Part shown: positions 36,661 through 50,400 of the stretch, piece by piece | Position numbering within the stretch: position 1 is the first letter of the stretch | How the letters are laid out: every line of letters begins with the position of its first letter | Program-made: the position numbers and the translations under genes | Source of the DNA: Rutstroemia sp. NJR-2017a BVV2 | Taxonomy: Eukaryota; Ascomycota; Leotiomycetes; Helotiales; Rutstroemiaceae | DNA: 64,000 nucleotides | Assembly: GCA_002946415.1 (NCBI GenBank) | Contig: NJPS01000001.1 | Location: forward strand, 18,982-82,981 | Reading direction: 5' to 3' | The notes under the pieces: generated by a model | Database searches by the model: none | The model's input: the letters and a program-made list of their open reading frames with translations, nothing else | What the model was told of the DNA's origin: nothing

Positions 36661-37286
36661 ATTAAATAGCTAGTTCAGAATTATTTATTAAAGAAAGCTT
36701 AAAAATCGAAAAGTTAATCTCGAAGAAATTAGATATCTAAGGAATTTATTTAATTTATTTAACCTATTCCTTTTCCAATTTTTTTTTCTTTTCAAATTCC
36801 TCTAGTATATCAATTATATATAGATTATATTATAATATTTTTCTAGTTTTTTCTTTCAAAATCTTTTATTATTTCCTTAAATATATATAATATATAAAAG
36901 CTTTTTACTTCTATTAAATAATTATTTCTTTTTTAATTTCGAATTAGGTTTCTTCTTAACAAATACTTTTCTATAAAGATACTGAATTATTATATATATT
37001 ATAAGAAGATCTTTTAGTACTTTTTATATATTCTCTATATTAATCGAAATCAAGAAGAATATAATATTCGAGATTCTTCGATATATAACAAAAATACTTT
37101 ATAGATATTATTTTTCCTTTTTTTTTAAAATGAAGATATATATTATAACAACTTTTTGTAGATTTGGAAATATATTTAGATATAATAAAGAAAAGAAAGA
37201 AAACAAAATATTTATTATAAATCTAAATAGATACTTTATATTATTATAGTAAGTATCAGAATAATACTAAATTAAAAAAAGGATAA

Positions 37287-37836
37287 TATTATAATATATC
37301 TAAATAGGAATTTAAAGATTTTAGATTTAGAGAATAACTAACTACTATTTAGTAAAATCGAATTATTATATAGAAATTATATAATAAAATAAAGTTTAGA
37401 TATCTATATCTATAATATAAAAATAGAAAAAAGATATTTATAATTATCGATATAGTTTTATAAAAAACAGTATTATAAGAATAAGATATCTAAAAATAGA
37501 TAAATATTAGAATAATCAATAATACTTTTAGTAAAACTTTAAATAAGAATTACCTAATATTCTAGTAGTTTTAGTAGTCTTAGTACTACTAGAACTAATA
37601 GAACTAATAAGATAATAGAAAACAAAAATCTATATAATTAGATAGTTTTTCTTAATATATAGAGCTTTATACTTAATAATAATTACTACTTATTTACTTA
37701 CTATTATAATTACAATTAATTCTCTATATAACTATTATCAATAATAAACTTATAATAGTATTATTAGTTATCATGATCTCTAATATTTAAAATCCTAACC
37801 ACTTCTATATAACTTAGAAGATAAGTATTTATAATA
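37287..37836 (+). repeat. A1 3' LTR, 550 bp
   Basis: Partner of 30,869-31,418. It differs from it mainly by C/T and G/A changes, as expected after independent RIP of two once identical LTRs. Confidence 0.85.
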
Positions 37837-38681
37837 TTATAAAAGTTTAAGAAAAATTGAATATCTTTTATAATATTAGGATATTACTATTTTTATATAA
37901 TAATAATCTTTTCTAGATCTATTTCAATATTTTTAATAAAGATAATAAATTTCGAATACTTTATTTATTTGATATCGAATTTATATTTCTTTATATTAGT
38001 TTAGAAACTAGTATCTTAGAGATATTATAAAACTAACTTTATATATATTATATATTCTAATTTATTTTTAAAGTAAATCAAGATAATATCTAAATAAATA
38101 TTATAGAATATATTTAGATAATCGAAAAATATATTATTTATATTATATTAATAGATTATAAAACTATTTATTAATCTAAAAGATATAACTTTATATTTAT
38201 ATATTTTATAATATATTTGAAAGATAGTATATTTTTCTAAAATAGAATCTATTTAAATATAATAAAAGATCTTTATATTTATAATACTAATAAATATTTT
38301 GTTAATTAAAGATAATAGATATTAATCTTTATAAATAAAGATATTAAGTATTCGGAAATCGATATAAAAATATAAATTTTTTATAAATTTTTTAATAAAG
38401 AGAATAAAGATTATAAATAATATTTAACTAAACTTAATAAAATCTTTTAATAGATTTTCTATAAGATATTTTTTAATAATCTCAAGTTTTTCAAATAATA
38501 TCTTATAAAATAAATTATATTTCAATATTTTCTTATTATTATTTTTTAAATAGATTTTATAATTATAAATATAATAAGATAATAAAATATCGAATTCAGT
38601 TTTAAAGAAAATATAAATATAGTTAATATATTTATTAGAAATTAATAACTTGATAATATCTATTTATAATAATAAATATAT
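37837..38681 (-). mobile_element. Gypsy B1, segment 1 (reverse transcriptase/RNase H region)
   Basis: This segment aligns with 62,410-63,270 (B2) along its whole length. In B2 the minus strand reads FFGLINN and YLDNILIYFENKLEYI, degenerate forms of gypsy PFGLTN and YLDDILIYSxNxLEHI. Segment 1 stops exactly where A2 inserts, and B1 resumes at 45,650. Confidence 0.8.
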
Positions 38682-39231
38682 TATTACAAATACTTGTTTT
38701 CTGAGTTATATAGAAGTGGTCAGAGTCTCGAGTACTAGAAGTCGCGATAATTGATAATACTATTATAGGTTTATTATTGATAATAGTTATATAGGGAATT
38801 AATTGTAATTGTAATAATAAGTAAATAAGTAGTAATTGTTGTTAAGTACAAAGTTCTATATACTAAGGAAAATTATCTAGTTATATAGATCTTTATTCTT
38901 TACTATCTTATTAGTTCTACTAGTTCTAGTAGTATTAGGATTACTAGGACTATTGGGATATTAGATAATCTTTATTTGAGGTTCTACTAAGGATATTATT
39001 AATTATTCTGATATCTATCTATTTCTAGATATCTTATTTCTATAATACTGTTCCTTATAAAGATATATCGATAATTGTAAATATCTTTTCTCTATCTCTA
39101 TATTATAGATATAGATATCTAGATTCTACTTTATTATATAATTTCTGTATAATAGTTCGATTTTATTAATTAATAGTTAATTACTCTTTAAGTCTAAAGT
39201 TCTTAGACTTCTATTTAGATATATTATAATA
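38682..39231 (-). repeat. A2 3' LTR, 550 bp
   Basis: It begins TATTACAAATACTTG and ends ATATTATAATA. It is homologous to the less mutated LTR fragment at about 1187-1402. Confidence 0.88.
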
Positions 39232-42200
39232 TTATCTCCTTTCTAGTTTAGTATTATCCCGATATTTACTATAATAGTATAGAGTACCTATTTAGATTTA
39301 TAATAAATATTTTATTCTCCTTCTTTTCTTTATTATATTTAAGTATATTTCCAAATCCGCAAAAAGTTGTTATAATATAAATCTTTATTCTAAGGAAAAA
39401 GGAAAAATAATATTTATAAAATACTTTCGTTATATATCGAAGAATCTTAAGTATTATATTCTTTCTAATTTCGACTAATATAGAGAATATACAAAAAATA
39501 CCAGAAGATCTTCTTATAATATATATAGTAATTCGGTATCTTCGTAAAAGAGTATTTATCGAGAAGAAGTCCGATTTGAAGCTAAAGAAGAAGTAATTAC
39601 TTAATAGAAATAGAAGACTTTTGTATATTATATATATTTAAAGAAATAATAAAAGGTTCTGAAGGAAAAAGCTAGAAAAATATTATAGTATAATCTATAT
39701 ATAATTGATATACTAGAGAAGTTTGAGGAGAAAAAAAGACTGGAAAAAGAATAGACTAAATAAACCGAATAAACTCTTTAAATATCTAATTCCTCTAAAG
39801 TTAATCTTTCGATCTTCGAGCTTCTTCTAATAAATGATTCTAAACTAGTTATCTAATTAGAAACCGAGAGTTCCTTAGATAGAATTTCTCCAAATCTTAT
39901 AGATAATTTAAGTTCTTAATTAGTTCTTATATATTTTCCAAGTATAGATATCCTTCCTATTTGATTAAATAATAAAGTTTTTCTTTAATATACTTTTGAT
40001 CTAATATCTCTTTAACTTCATATTCGGTATTTGAGTTAACTAGTTCAATTTCGGTATAAAGTATATTTGGTATTCCTAGTAATATTAGTTCTAGAAGTGA
40101 AATATAAAATACTAGATATATATTTATTATTTTTAGTAATTTGAAGTAGTAGTTAACTAGTTCAACTACTTTGCTAATCTTGAAGAATCCTAATTTTTTA
40201 TAATCTAGTTTATTATTTAGTCTTTTTATATTAATATTTTATCTGAAGAGATAAACTTTATCTTTTTTCTTAAATATTAGTTTTATATTATATTTCTAGT
40301 TATAATAGTATATTATTCGTTATATAATGAACTTAATATCAAGTAATAATTATTTATATAAGTTCTTAAAATCCTCTATTTTTATTATCTTTATATCTGA
40401 TTTTGCTATATCCGGTAATTATATATTATATATTTTTGGCTTAAATCCAAAATTGGTATATATCGGTATTATATTTGTAATAACTACCTTTATAGTATTA
40501 TAAACAAATTATATAAATAGTAGTAATTCTACTTAATTATCTTATCTATAATTGATATAATATCTTAAATATTATTCTATAGTTTAATTCAACTATTCTG
40601 TCTAATTATTTATTTGTAAATAGAATACTATCAAAAACTTTCTCTTGATTTTTAGTAAGATTATAAGTATTTACTAGAATTTCGAGGTAAAGAACTTATC
40701 TCAATCCGAGATGATTTTGGTAGATATCTTATATATACTAGCTATTATTTTTAGAAATATATAAACTAAATCCTTAGCTATACTATTTTCTTTATATAGA
40801 ATTATATATCCAAACTTTGTTAATCGATCTATTATAACTAAAATAGAATTATATATTATTTCTATTATTGGATTTTTTGAAGATAATAGTTTAACTATAA
40901 AGTCTTATATAATAGACTTTTATAACTAAATAGATATATCTGGAGTTTTGAGTTAGCTATATAAAGTATATTATAAAGTTTTATTCTATATACAGATATT
41001 ATAGTTTCCGATAATTTCCTTAATTATCTTCTTTATTTGTAGGAAATATAAGTTTACTTTGATTTTTGTAAATATCTTAGTAATTCCTTAATATCTATAA
41101 ATTGGAAGTTTATATTATTCTTGAATAAATTATTTTGCTAAGATCGAGAGAATATATATCTTCTTATAAAAGTATATAACTTTGTTTTTGATTATAAATT
41201 CTTTACTTAGTTATTCTAATACTTATTTTATAATAGAATTATTTCTATAGTATCCTTATATTTATTTCTCCAAATAGTTATTATAAAGTGATATTATTAT
41301 AGTTAATTAAACTAAGTTAAATACTAACAAATCTTTATCTTGACGAAATATAATATATAATTTATATATTTTATTCTCTAAATATTCCGGTTTCCTACTA
41401 AGTATATTGGTTTTAATATTTTTGTTTCCTTTGATATATAGTATTTTGAAATTGTATATAATTAATATTTCTATTTATTATATCTATTATCTATTTAGAA
41501 CTTTAGTTATTATAAAGTATACCAAATTCTTATAGTCTAAGTAAATCTGGATTATATATTTAGATTCTTCAAGATAAACTCTCTATTTTCTGAAAGTATT
41601 AATAATTACTAAAAGTTTCTTATTATAAATTTTATAGTTTAGTTTAGCTAGCTAAAGCTTTCTTGAATAATATATTATCGGTTATAGTTTTTTATTCTTA
41701 TTTAGCTAGCTAAGGACTATATCTAATATATAATCTGATATATCTATCTCAATAATAATTGGTAGTTCTGGATCGAAGGTAATAAGAACTAGTATCTATA
41801 TAAAAGTTTATTTAAGGATCTCAAATATTTTTTATATTATAATACTCTATTTATACTTATAATCCTTCTTGGTTAGCTTTATAAATAATACCGCGATTTT
41901 CGAATAATTCTTGATAAATTGTTTATAGAAGTTTGTAAATCCTAAAAATAATTATATTTCTTTGATTATAATAAGTTATATTTATTCCAAAACTTCTTTT
42001 ACTTTTCTTAGATTTATTTCGAGTTTATAAATCCTAATAATATATTCTAAGAACTCGGTTCTGGTAATATAGAATTTGTATTTCGAAGATTTAAATAGGA
42101 TATCTATATCTATTAGAATTTATAGTATTTCCTATATAATCTTGATATACTTTTCAAAGGTTTTAGTAAAGATCAAAATATTATTCAAGTATATTATATA

Positions 42201-45099
42201 ATAGTTATCGAGGTACTTTCTTAACAAATTATTAACCAAATATATATATATTATAGATATATTAGTAAGCCTGAAAGATATAACTTAGTATTTATAGTAT
42301 CTATATTATATATAAAATACTATTTTCTATTTGTTTCCTTTTTTGATTCAGATTAGATTGAATCTTATATACTAATCCAATTTGGTAAAATATTTAGTTT
42401 TCCCGATTTAATTTTATAGTTTACTAGCTAATAGTAATATATATCGATCTTTAATAATAATAGTATTCAGTTTTTGATAGTCGATAACTGGTTTTAATTT
42501 TGTATTATAGAGTTTAAATATGAAGAAGATTAATATATTTATAGGTAAATAGGATTTTCTAATAAATCCTTTTGCTAAATTTTCTATAATATATTCTTGA
42601 AGTATTCTGAGTTTCTTCTCTAATAGTAATATAATTAGTAAGAATAATAGTTCCTTTTCTTCTTCTAATTTTATTTCATAATCTCAAAGTTGGTACTTTA
42701 GTAAAGTATTTTTATAAGGCTTTTTCTTGAAGATCTTGGTATATTTCTAGTATTATATTGATATATTCTTCAGTAAAGAATCCTAGGCTAAGATATCTAA
42801 CCTTAGTAAATATATTACTTTCAGTTCTTAATTAGATATTAGTTTTGTAAGACTCTATATAAACTTTGTTTTGTATTTATACTTATTATACTATATAGTT
42901 ATTATAATCTAGTCGATATATAGATTATAGTTCTTTAGCTATAGTATTCTCAAAATTAGTTAGTATTTTCTTAGTAGAATTAAATCTATTTTTATCTACT
43001 TAGAATACTATCTTAGCTATATCTCAAATTCTTATATTTTGTACTAAATCAATTTATTCTTTTTAGCTAATTGTTTATTGGTAAAGTGGAGTCTATATAG
43101 AATTGGTTTTTCGAGAATTTGTAATTTTACTGATACTATAGCTTTTGGTATTATAAAATTCTTTATTATTTCTAAATCTATTATTATTCAGAGTAAATAT
43201 CTATTTATATATATTTTGTAAAGGATCTATCCCGATTCTAAAGTAGCTTTAAACTTCTTAGCTAGTCCCTTATTTATATCTTCAATAAGTTATTTCTGAT
43301 TAATTCTTTTCTGATTTCGATTTACAATTTTAGGTTTGCTATTTTTTATAAAACTAAAGAACCTCTTCTAGATATTGATTATATCTTCTTAAACTATATT
43401 TAGATTTGTTCTAATCTTTATTCTGAGAATTCGTTTAATAAGAATATCGATATATTTAATAAATATTTTGTATCTGAAGATCTATAATACTACTCTTTGT
43501 AGTTAAATCAATTTCTATAATAGTATATTTTATTGGTTCTTGTAACTATATTAGTAAATAATTTCTCAAATCTCTTTGTTATTTAATAGATTATATTATT
43601 AGAACTCTCTAAATTCTCTATAAGTTCGAGTCTTTTGCTATATTCTAGTAGAATTAATCTTAAGTTCTAGTTTATAATAGTAATCTATAATTAGTTAATC
43701 TCGGATATTTCGAATATTGTTCTAAAGTCTGTTATTATCTAGTAAACTTATAAATTCCTTTTATCTCTAAGACTTGATTCTATAATAACTGATTTTTTCT
43801 AGGAATTATATCTTTTTCTATTTTGGAGATTTGTTTTAAGTAGTAGTTTTCTTATTACTAGGTTTTTTTGAATACTAGTCTACTTTCTTTTTATCTACTT
43901 TGTGAATTAGATAAGAATCCTTATAGTAAGTAATCTATATTAATTATATATAATCTATTTCTTAAGTAGTCTGATAACTATTTATTATATTTAATTGATA
44001 TCTAGATATAATCCAGCTACTATTTTATCCTACTATAAATTTAAATTATTTCTTTTCTTTCTAATTGGTTTATTTAGACTTTATCCTTTAAGATTTCTTT
44101 CGATAATCTTTTGCTTGGTATCCTGAGAATCTGTATTCAAAGTAAAACTTCTGTTTTTATCAATAGTTTTGTTTATTCTAGGAAAGGTTATTTTTTGAGT
44201 TTATTATATTTAGTTATATAGAGTTATTATAAGTCTCTTCTCTAGTATATTATTTTTTGGAAAACCTTGATCTTTTCTTATTCTATTAATATTATTAAAA
44301 GTACTAGTTTGTATTACTGAAATATATTTCTCTTTGAAATTTATAATTTCTATTATCGATATAAATAGTTTCTTCGATCAGATCATTTATATTATTAATC
44401 GGATCTCTCCAAGATAGTTCAAGTTTGATATTTCTCTTTAGTCCTTTTATATAATAACTAAGTAATACTACTATTCTCTAATTGGTTTGATTTCTATATT
44501 TTCGGAATTCTATTATATAGTTGATTATAGATCCGGTTTGTTATAAACTAAAAAGTTATTATTCTATAGTTCTTATAATATCGATATCTCCAAATACTTA
44601 TTTAATCTCTTTACGAAATCCTTTATAGCTTATAAATATAACTATAATAATTGCTATTATTATAGCTAAGTTACAGTTATTCTCGAAATAGTTGGATAGA
44701 AAAAGTTCAATTTATTTAGCTATTTCATCTTTTAGATAAAAGATAACTTAGAGATTCTTAGTATCTCAAATATCGAATTTATCAGTATTGAATCTGAAAT
44801 ATATTCTTAACTATAAAAGAAAAATTTCTAATTTCTTTCTATTATTATTATACTTATCTAGTAATATGATCTTTAAGATTTCCTGAAGTCTAAATTCCTT
44901 TAGCTTATTATTATTACTATTATTTTCCTTATTATTGATATTATTATAAACTATAACGATATCGTTATTATAGTTTAATAGAAATATAGTTATATTTGTA
45001 GTAAGTAATAGAGCTAATAGTTGGCTTATAGATCTAGTTATTATAGTATTATTTAGAGCTATATCGATTCAGTATATAAAGTAATAAAGATACTCAAAA

Positions 45100-45649
45100 T
45101 GTTACAAATACTTATCTTCTAAGTTATATAGAAGTAATCAAGATCTCGAGTACTAGAGGTTATAACAATTAATAGTATTATTATAGATTTATTATTGATA
45201 ACAGTTATATAGAGAATCGATTGTAATTGTAATAGTAGATAAATAAATAGTAATTATTATTAAATACAAAGCTTTATATATTAAGAAAAACTATCTAATT
45301 ATATAGATCTTTGTTCTTTATTATCCTATTAGTCCTACTAGTCTTAGTAGTACTAGAACTACTAGGATTACTAGGATATCAGATAATCTCTATTTGAGGT
45401 TCTACTAAAGATATTATTAATTACTTTAGTATCTATCTATTTCTAGATACCTTATTCCTATAGTACTGTTTTTTACAAAGATATATCGATAATTATAAAT
45501 ACCTTTTCTCTATCTCTATATTATAGATATAGATATCTAGACTCTATTTTATTATATAATCTCTATATAACGGTTCGACTCTACTAATTAGTGGTTAACT
45601 ATCCTCTAAGTTTAAGGTTCTCAGGTTCTCATTTAGATATATTATAATA
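45100..45649 (-). repeat. A2 5' LTR, 550 bp
   Basis: It begins TGTTACAAATACTTATC, keeping TG at the terminus. It has the same length as its partner at 38,682-39,231. Confidence 0.88.
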
Positions 45650-46010
45650 TATATTATAACTTTTCGAAATTAAAAAAAGAGAAATTAAATTATAAAAATT
45701 ATTTTCTATTATTCTTTATTTTAAATATTTCAGTATTAATTAATTAGATTATCTAGTTTTTGCAAAATTATAATAAATAATTTATAATTATTATATTTCT
45801 TATAAATAGTATTTAAAATAATATTCGAAATAATATAAATTTCAAAGATAAGAAGTTTATATATAATAGAAGATATTTAGAAAGGTTTTAAAAGATATTT
45901 AGAAATTAGAGAAAATAATACTTTTATTATTTTTAACTTTTTTTCTATCTTGATAATATTTAACTTTGTTAATTTTTTATAAAATAACTTAGTATTAATT
46001 AGAATTACTT
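45650..46010 (-). mobile_element. Gypsy B1, segment 2
   Basis: This segment aligns with 63,265-63,640 of B2 (CTTTTCGAAATTAAAAAAAG onward) and continues segment 1 across the A2 insertion. Its right end, AATTAGAATTACTT (45,997-46,010), is the left copy of the LINE target duplication. Confidence 0.8.
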
Positions 46011-46872
46011 ATAATCTATATCTCTAATATAATATAATTCAAATTATAATACAACGAATAAATCAACCACGATATTGTAAATTATATAATTTAATCAATC
46101 AAATATATTTAACTTTACTCTCCTCTATATTAATTATTTCTAGAAGTTCGTATAAGTATTGGAGAGCAAGTATAGAGATTAATAACCTAGTAACCTCTTA
46201 CGATATATTATAATATATCGATAAGTAGTATATCAGAGTAATAGTATAGAAAGTAATTCAGATTATAGAGATATTCATATAAGGAAAGAATTAGTTTATC
46301 CGGATCCAGGATATCTAGGTCAAGGTATACAGAGTAATATAAGAAGAAATAACCTCAATAATATATTATATCGATAATATAACTATAGTTATTACCGAGT
46401 TTAAGGTTTAGATTAAAGATATTATAGAAGCTATATAAAGATTGATCAAAACTATCTAGATAACTGTTCTGTTATTATATATAATAGTATTCTAATAAAG
46501 GACTAGTTAGCTTAAGGAAATACTAGTACTAGTTAGGAGATTATATAAAATAACTATAGTTCTAAGTAAAAAGACTATAGTATAGAGATAATAATCTAGT
46601 TAAGAGATTATATAAGATATCAATATTAGTATTGAATACAAAATAGTAATTGCTATTAGAAGACTATAAAGTAGAGATACCTTATTTATATTTGAGATTA
46701 AGAAAGTAAGAAGATAGTAGAAAAAGAGTTCTAAGGTAACTAATATCTTCAAGACTAATATTAAGATTTATATAAAAGAGTATATAGTTTTAGTATATAG
46801 AATTAGGATTCCTATAATAAACTTATAAAATCAATAAATAGTTATTAAGATTATTTATATACAAAACCCAAA
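46011..46872 (+). mobile_element. Tad1-like LINE, 5' segment (ORF1 start)
   Basis: Left part of a non-LTR retrotransposon on the plus strand. It lies between the 14-bp target duplication at 45,997-46,010 and the A3 insertion. It is somewhat less AT-rich at 46,130-46,340. The reading continues into 53,841 onward, where the ORF1 zinc-knuckle region lies. The CCAAA at 46,868-46,872 is duplicated after A3. Confidence 0.75.
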
Positions 46873-47422
46873 TATTACGAATATTTATCTTCTAAATTAT
46901 ATAGAAATAGTTAGGGTCTCGAATATTAGAAATTATAATAACTAATAATACTATTATAGATTTATTATTGATAATAGTTATATAGAAAATCGATTGTAAT
47001 TGTAATAGTAGATAAATAAATAATAATTGTTATTAAATACGAAGCTTTATATACTAAAGAAAACTATTTAATTATATAGATCTTTGTTCTTTACTATCCT
47101 ATTAGTCCTACTAGTCCTAGTAGTACTAGGACTATTAGGACTATTAGAATATCAGATGATTTCTATCTAAGGTTCTACTAAAGATATTATTAATTATTCT
47201 AATACTTATTTATTCCTAGATACCTTATTTCTATAGTATCGTTCTTTATAAAGATATATCGATAATTATAGATATCTTTTCTCTATCTCTGTATTATAAA
47301 TATAGATACTTAGATTCTATTTTATTATATAATCTCTATATAACAATTCAATTTTATTGATTAGTAGTTAACTACCTTCTGAGTTTAAGATCTTTAAACT
47401 TCTATTTAGATATATTATAATA
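46873..47422 (-). repeat. A3 3' LTR, 550 bp
   Basis: It begins TATTACGAATATTTATC and ends ATATTATAATA. Partner LTR at 53,291-53,840. Confidence 0.88.
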
Positions 47423-50400
47423 TTATCCTTTTTCTAGTTTAATATTACTTTGATACTTATTATAATAGTATAAAGTATTTACTTAGATTTATAATAAATA
47501 TCTTGTTCTCCTTCTTTTCTTTATTATATCTAAGTATATTTCCAAATCCGCAAAAAGTTGTTATAATATATATCTTTATTCCAAGGAGAAAGGAAAAATA
47601 ATATTTATAAAATACTTTTATTATATATCGAAGAATCTCGAGTATTATATTCTTCCTGATTCCGACTAATATAGAGAATATATAAAAAGTACCGAAAGGT
47701 TTTCTTATAATATATATAGTAATTCGATATCTTTGTAGAAAAATATTTATCGAAAAGAAGTCTAACTTAAGACTAAAGAAGAAGTAGCTATTTAATAGAA
47801 ATAGAAGGCTTTCGTATATTATATATATTTAAGAAAATAATAAAAGATTCTGAAGAAAAAGACTAGAAAAATATTATAGTATAATCTATATATAATTGAT
47901 ATATTGGAGGAATTTGAGGAGAAGGAGAAACTGGAAAAAGAATAAATTGAGCAAACTAAATAAGTTTTTTAAATATCTAATTTCTCCGAGATTAACTCTT
48001 TAATCTTTAAACTCTTTCTAATAAATAATTCTAAACTAGCTATTTAGTTAGAAACTAAAGGTTTCTTAAATAGAATTTCTCCAAATTTCGTAGATAGTTT
48101 AGATTCTTAATTAGTTTCTATATATTTTCCAAATATAGATACCTTTCTTATTTGATTAAGTAATAAAGCTTTTCTCTAATATATTTTTGATTTAGTATTT
48201 CTTCAACTTTGTATTCGGTATTTGAGTTAACTAGTTCAATTTCGATATAAGGTATATTTAGTATCTCTAATAGTACTAGTTCAAAAAGTAAAATATAAAA
48301 TACCAAATATATATTTATTATTTATAGTAATTTTAGATAGTAATTGACTAATCTAATTACTTTATTAATCTTGAAGAATCCTAATTTTTTATAGTTCAGT
48401 TTATTATTTAGTTTTTTTATATTAATATTTTGTTTAAAGAAATAAACTTTATTCCTCTTCTTAAATATTGGTTTTATACTATATTTCTAATTATAGTAGT
48501 ATATTATTTGTTATATAATGAATTTGATATCAAGTAACAATTATTTATATAGATTTCTAAGATCTTCTATTTTTATTATCTCTATATCTGATTTTGTTAT
48601 ATTCGGTAACTATATATTATATATTTTTAACTCGAATCCAAAATTAGTATATACTGATATTATATTTGTTATTGTTATTTCAGTAGTATTATATATAAAC
48701 TATATAAGTAATAATAACTCTATCTAATTATCTTATCTATAATTGATATAATATTTTAAGTATTATTCTATAATCTGGTTTAACTATTCTATTTAACTAT
48801 TTGTTTATAAATAGAATACTATCGAAAGCTTTCTTTTAATTTCTAGTAAGATTATAAATATCTACCAGAATTTCGAGATAAAGAACTTATTTCGGTCCGA
48901 GATAATTTCGGTAGATATCCTATATATACTAGTTACTATTCTTAGAAATATATAAATTAAATTCTTAACTATATTATTCTTTTTATATAGAATTATATAT
49001 CCAAATTTTGTTAATTGATCTACTATAATTAGAATAGAGTTATATATTACTTCTATTATTAGATTCTTTAAGGATAGTAGTTTAACTATAAAATCCTATA
49101 TAATAGATTTCTATAGCTAAGTAGATATATCTGGAGTTTTGAGTTAGCTATATAAAGTATATTATAAGATTTTATTCTATATATAGATATCGTAGTTTCT
49201 GATAACTTTCTCAACTATCTTCCTTATTTATAGGAAATATAAGTTTACTTTGATTTTTACAAATATCTTGGTGATTTCTTGATATTTGTAAGTTGGAAAC
49301 TTATATTATTCTTAAATAAATTGTTTTGCTAAAATTGAGAGGATATATATCTTTCTATAAAAATATATAATTTTGTTCTTGATTATAAATCCTTTATTTA
49401 GTTATTCTAGTACTTACTTTGTAGTAGAATTATTTCTATAGTACTTTTGTACTTATTTCTCTAAGTAGTTATTATAAAGTAATATTATTATAGCTAATTA
49501 GGTTAAGTTGAATACTAATAAATTTCTGTTTTGGCGAAATATAATATACAATTTATATATTTTATTCTCTAGATATTCTAGTTTTCTACTAAATATATTA
49601 GTTCTAGTATTTTCGTTTCCTTTAATATATAATATCTTGAAATTATATATAATTAATATTTCTATCTATTGTATCTATTATTTATTTAGAACTTTGGTTA
49701 TTATAAAGTATATCAAATTTTTATAATCTAAGTAAATCTAGATTATATATTTAGATTCTTCGAAGTAAACTCTCTATTTTCTAAAAATATTAATAATTAT
49801 TAGAAACTCCTTATTATAAATTTTGTAGTTTAGCTTGGCTAGCTAAAGCTTTCTTGAATAATATATTATTGGTTATAGTTTCTTATCTTTATCTAGTTAG
49901 CTAAAGACTATATCTAATATATAATCTGATATATCTATCTTAATAGTAATTAGTAATTTTGGATCGAAGATAATAAGAACTAGTATTTGTATAAAGACTT
50001 ATTTGAGGATCTCAAATACTTTTTATATTATATTATTTTATTTGTATTTATAATCTTTCTTAGTTAGCTTTATAAGTAGTATTATGATTTTCGAATAATC
50101 TTTGATAAATCGTTTGTAGAAATTTGCAAATCCCAAAAATAATTATATTTCTTTGATTATAGTAAACTATATTTATTCTAAAACTTCTTTTACTTTTCCT
50201 AGATTTATTTCGAGTCTATAAGTTCTAATAATATATTCTAAGAATTTAGTTTTAGTAATATAGAATTTGTATTTCGAAGGTTTAAGTAGAATATCTATAT
50301 TTATTAGAATCTATAATATTTCTTATATAATCTTGATATACTTTTCAAGAATCTTAGTAAAGATCAAGATATTATCTAAGTATACTATATAGTAGTTATT

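Larger units (their letters stand above)
30869..37836 (+). mobile_element. Ty3/gypsy chromovirus, family A copy A1 (6,968 bp)
   Basis: The copy has two 550-bp LTRs (30,869-31,418 and 37,287-37,836) and a plus-strand interior. Pol remnants read, in order, as reverse transcriptase, RNase H, integrase and chromodomain. The length equals that of copies A2 and A3 exactly. The flanks read ATATA (left) and TTATA (right), so a clean 5-bp target duplication is not shown. The right flank is gypsy B1 sequence; the left flank is not. Confidence 0.88.
38682..45649 (-). mobile_element. Ty3/gypsy chromovirus, family A copy A2 (6,968 bp)
   Basis: It has 550-bp LTRs at 38,682-39,231 and 45,100-45,649 and a minus-strand interior homologous to A1. 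The flanks TATAT at 38,677-38,681 and 45,650-45,654 form a perfect 5-bp target duplication inside B1. The LTR at 45,100 still begins with the canonical TG. RT, integrase and chromodomain remnants read on the minus strand (RT near 42,200-42,500). Confidence 0.92.
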
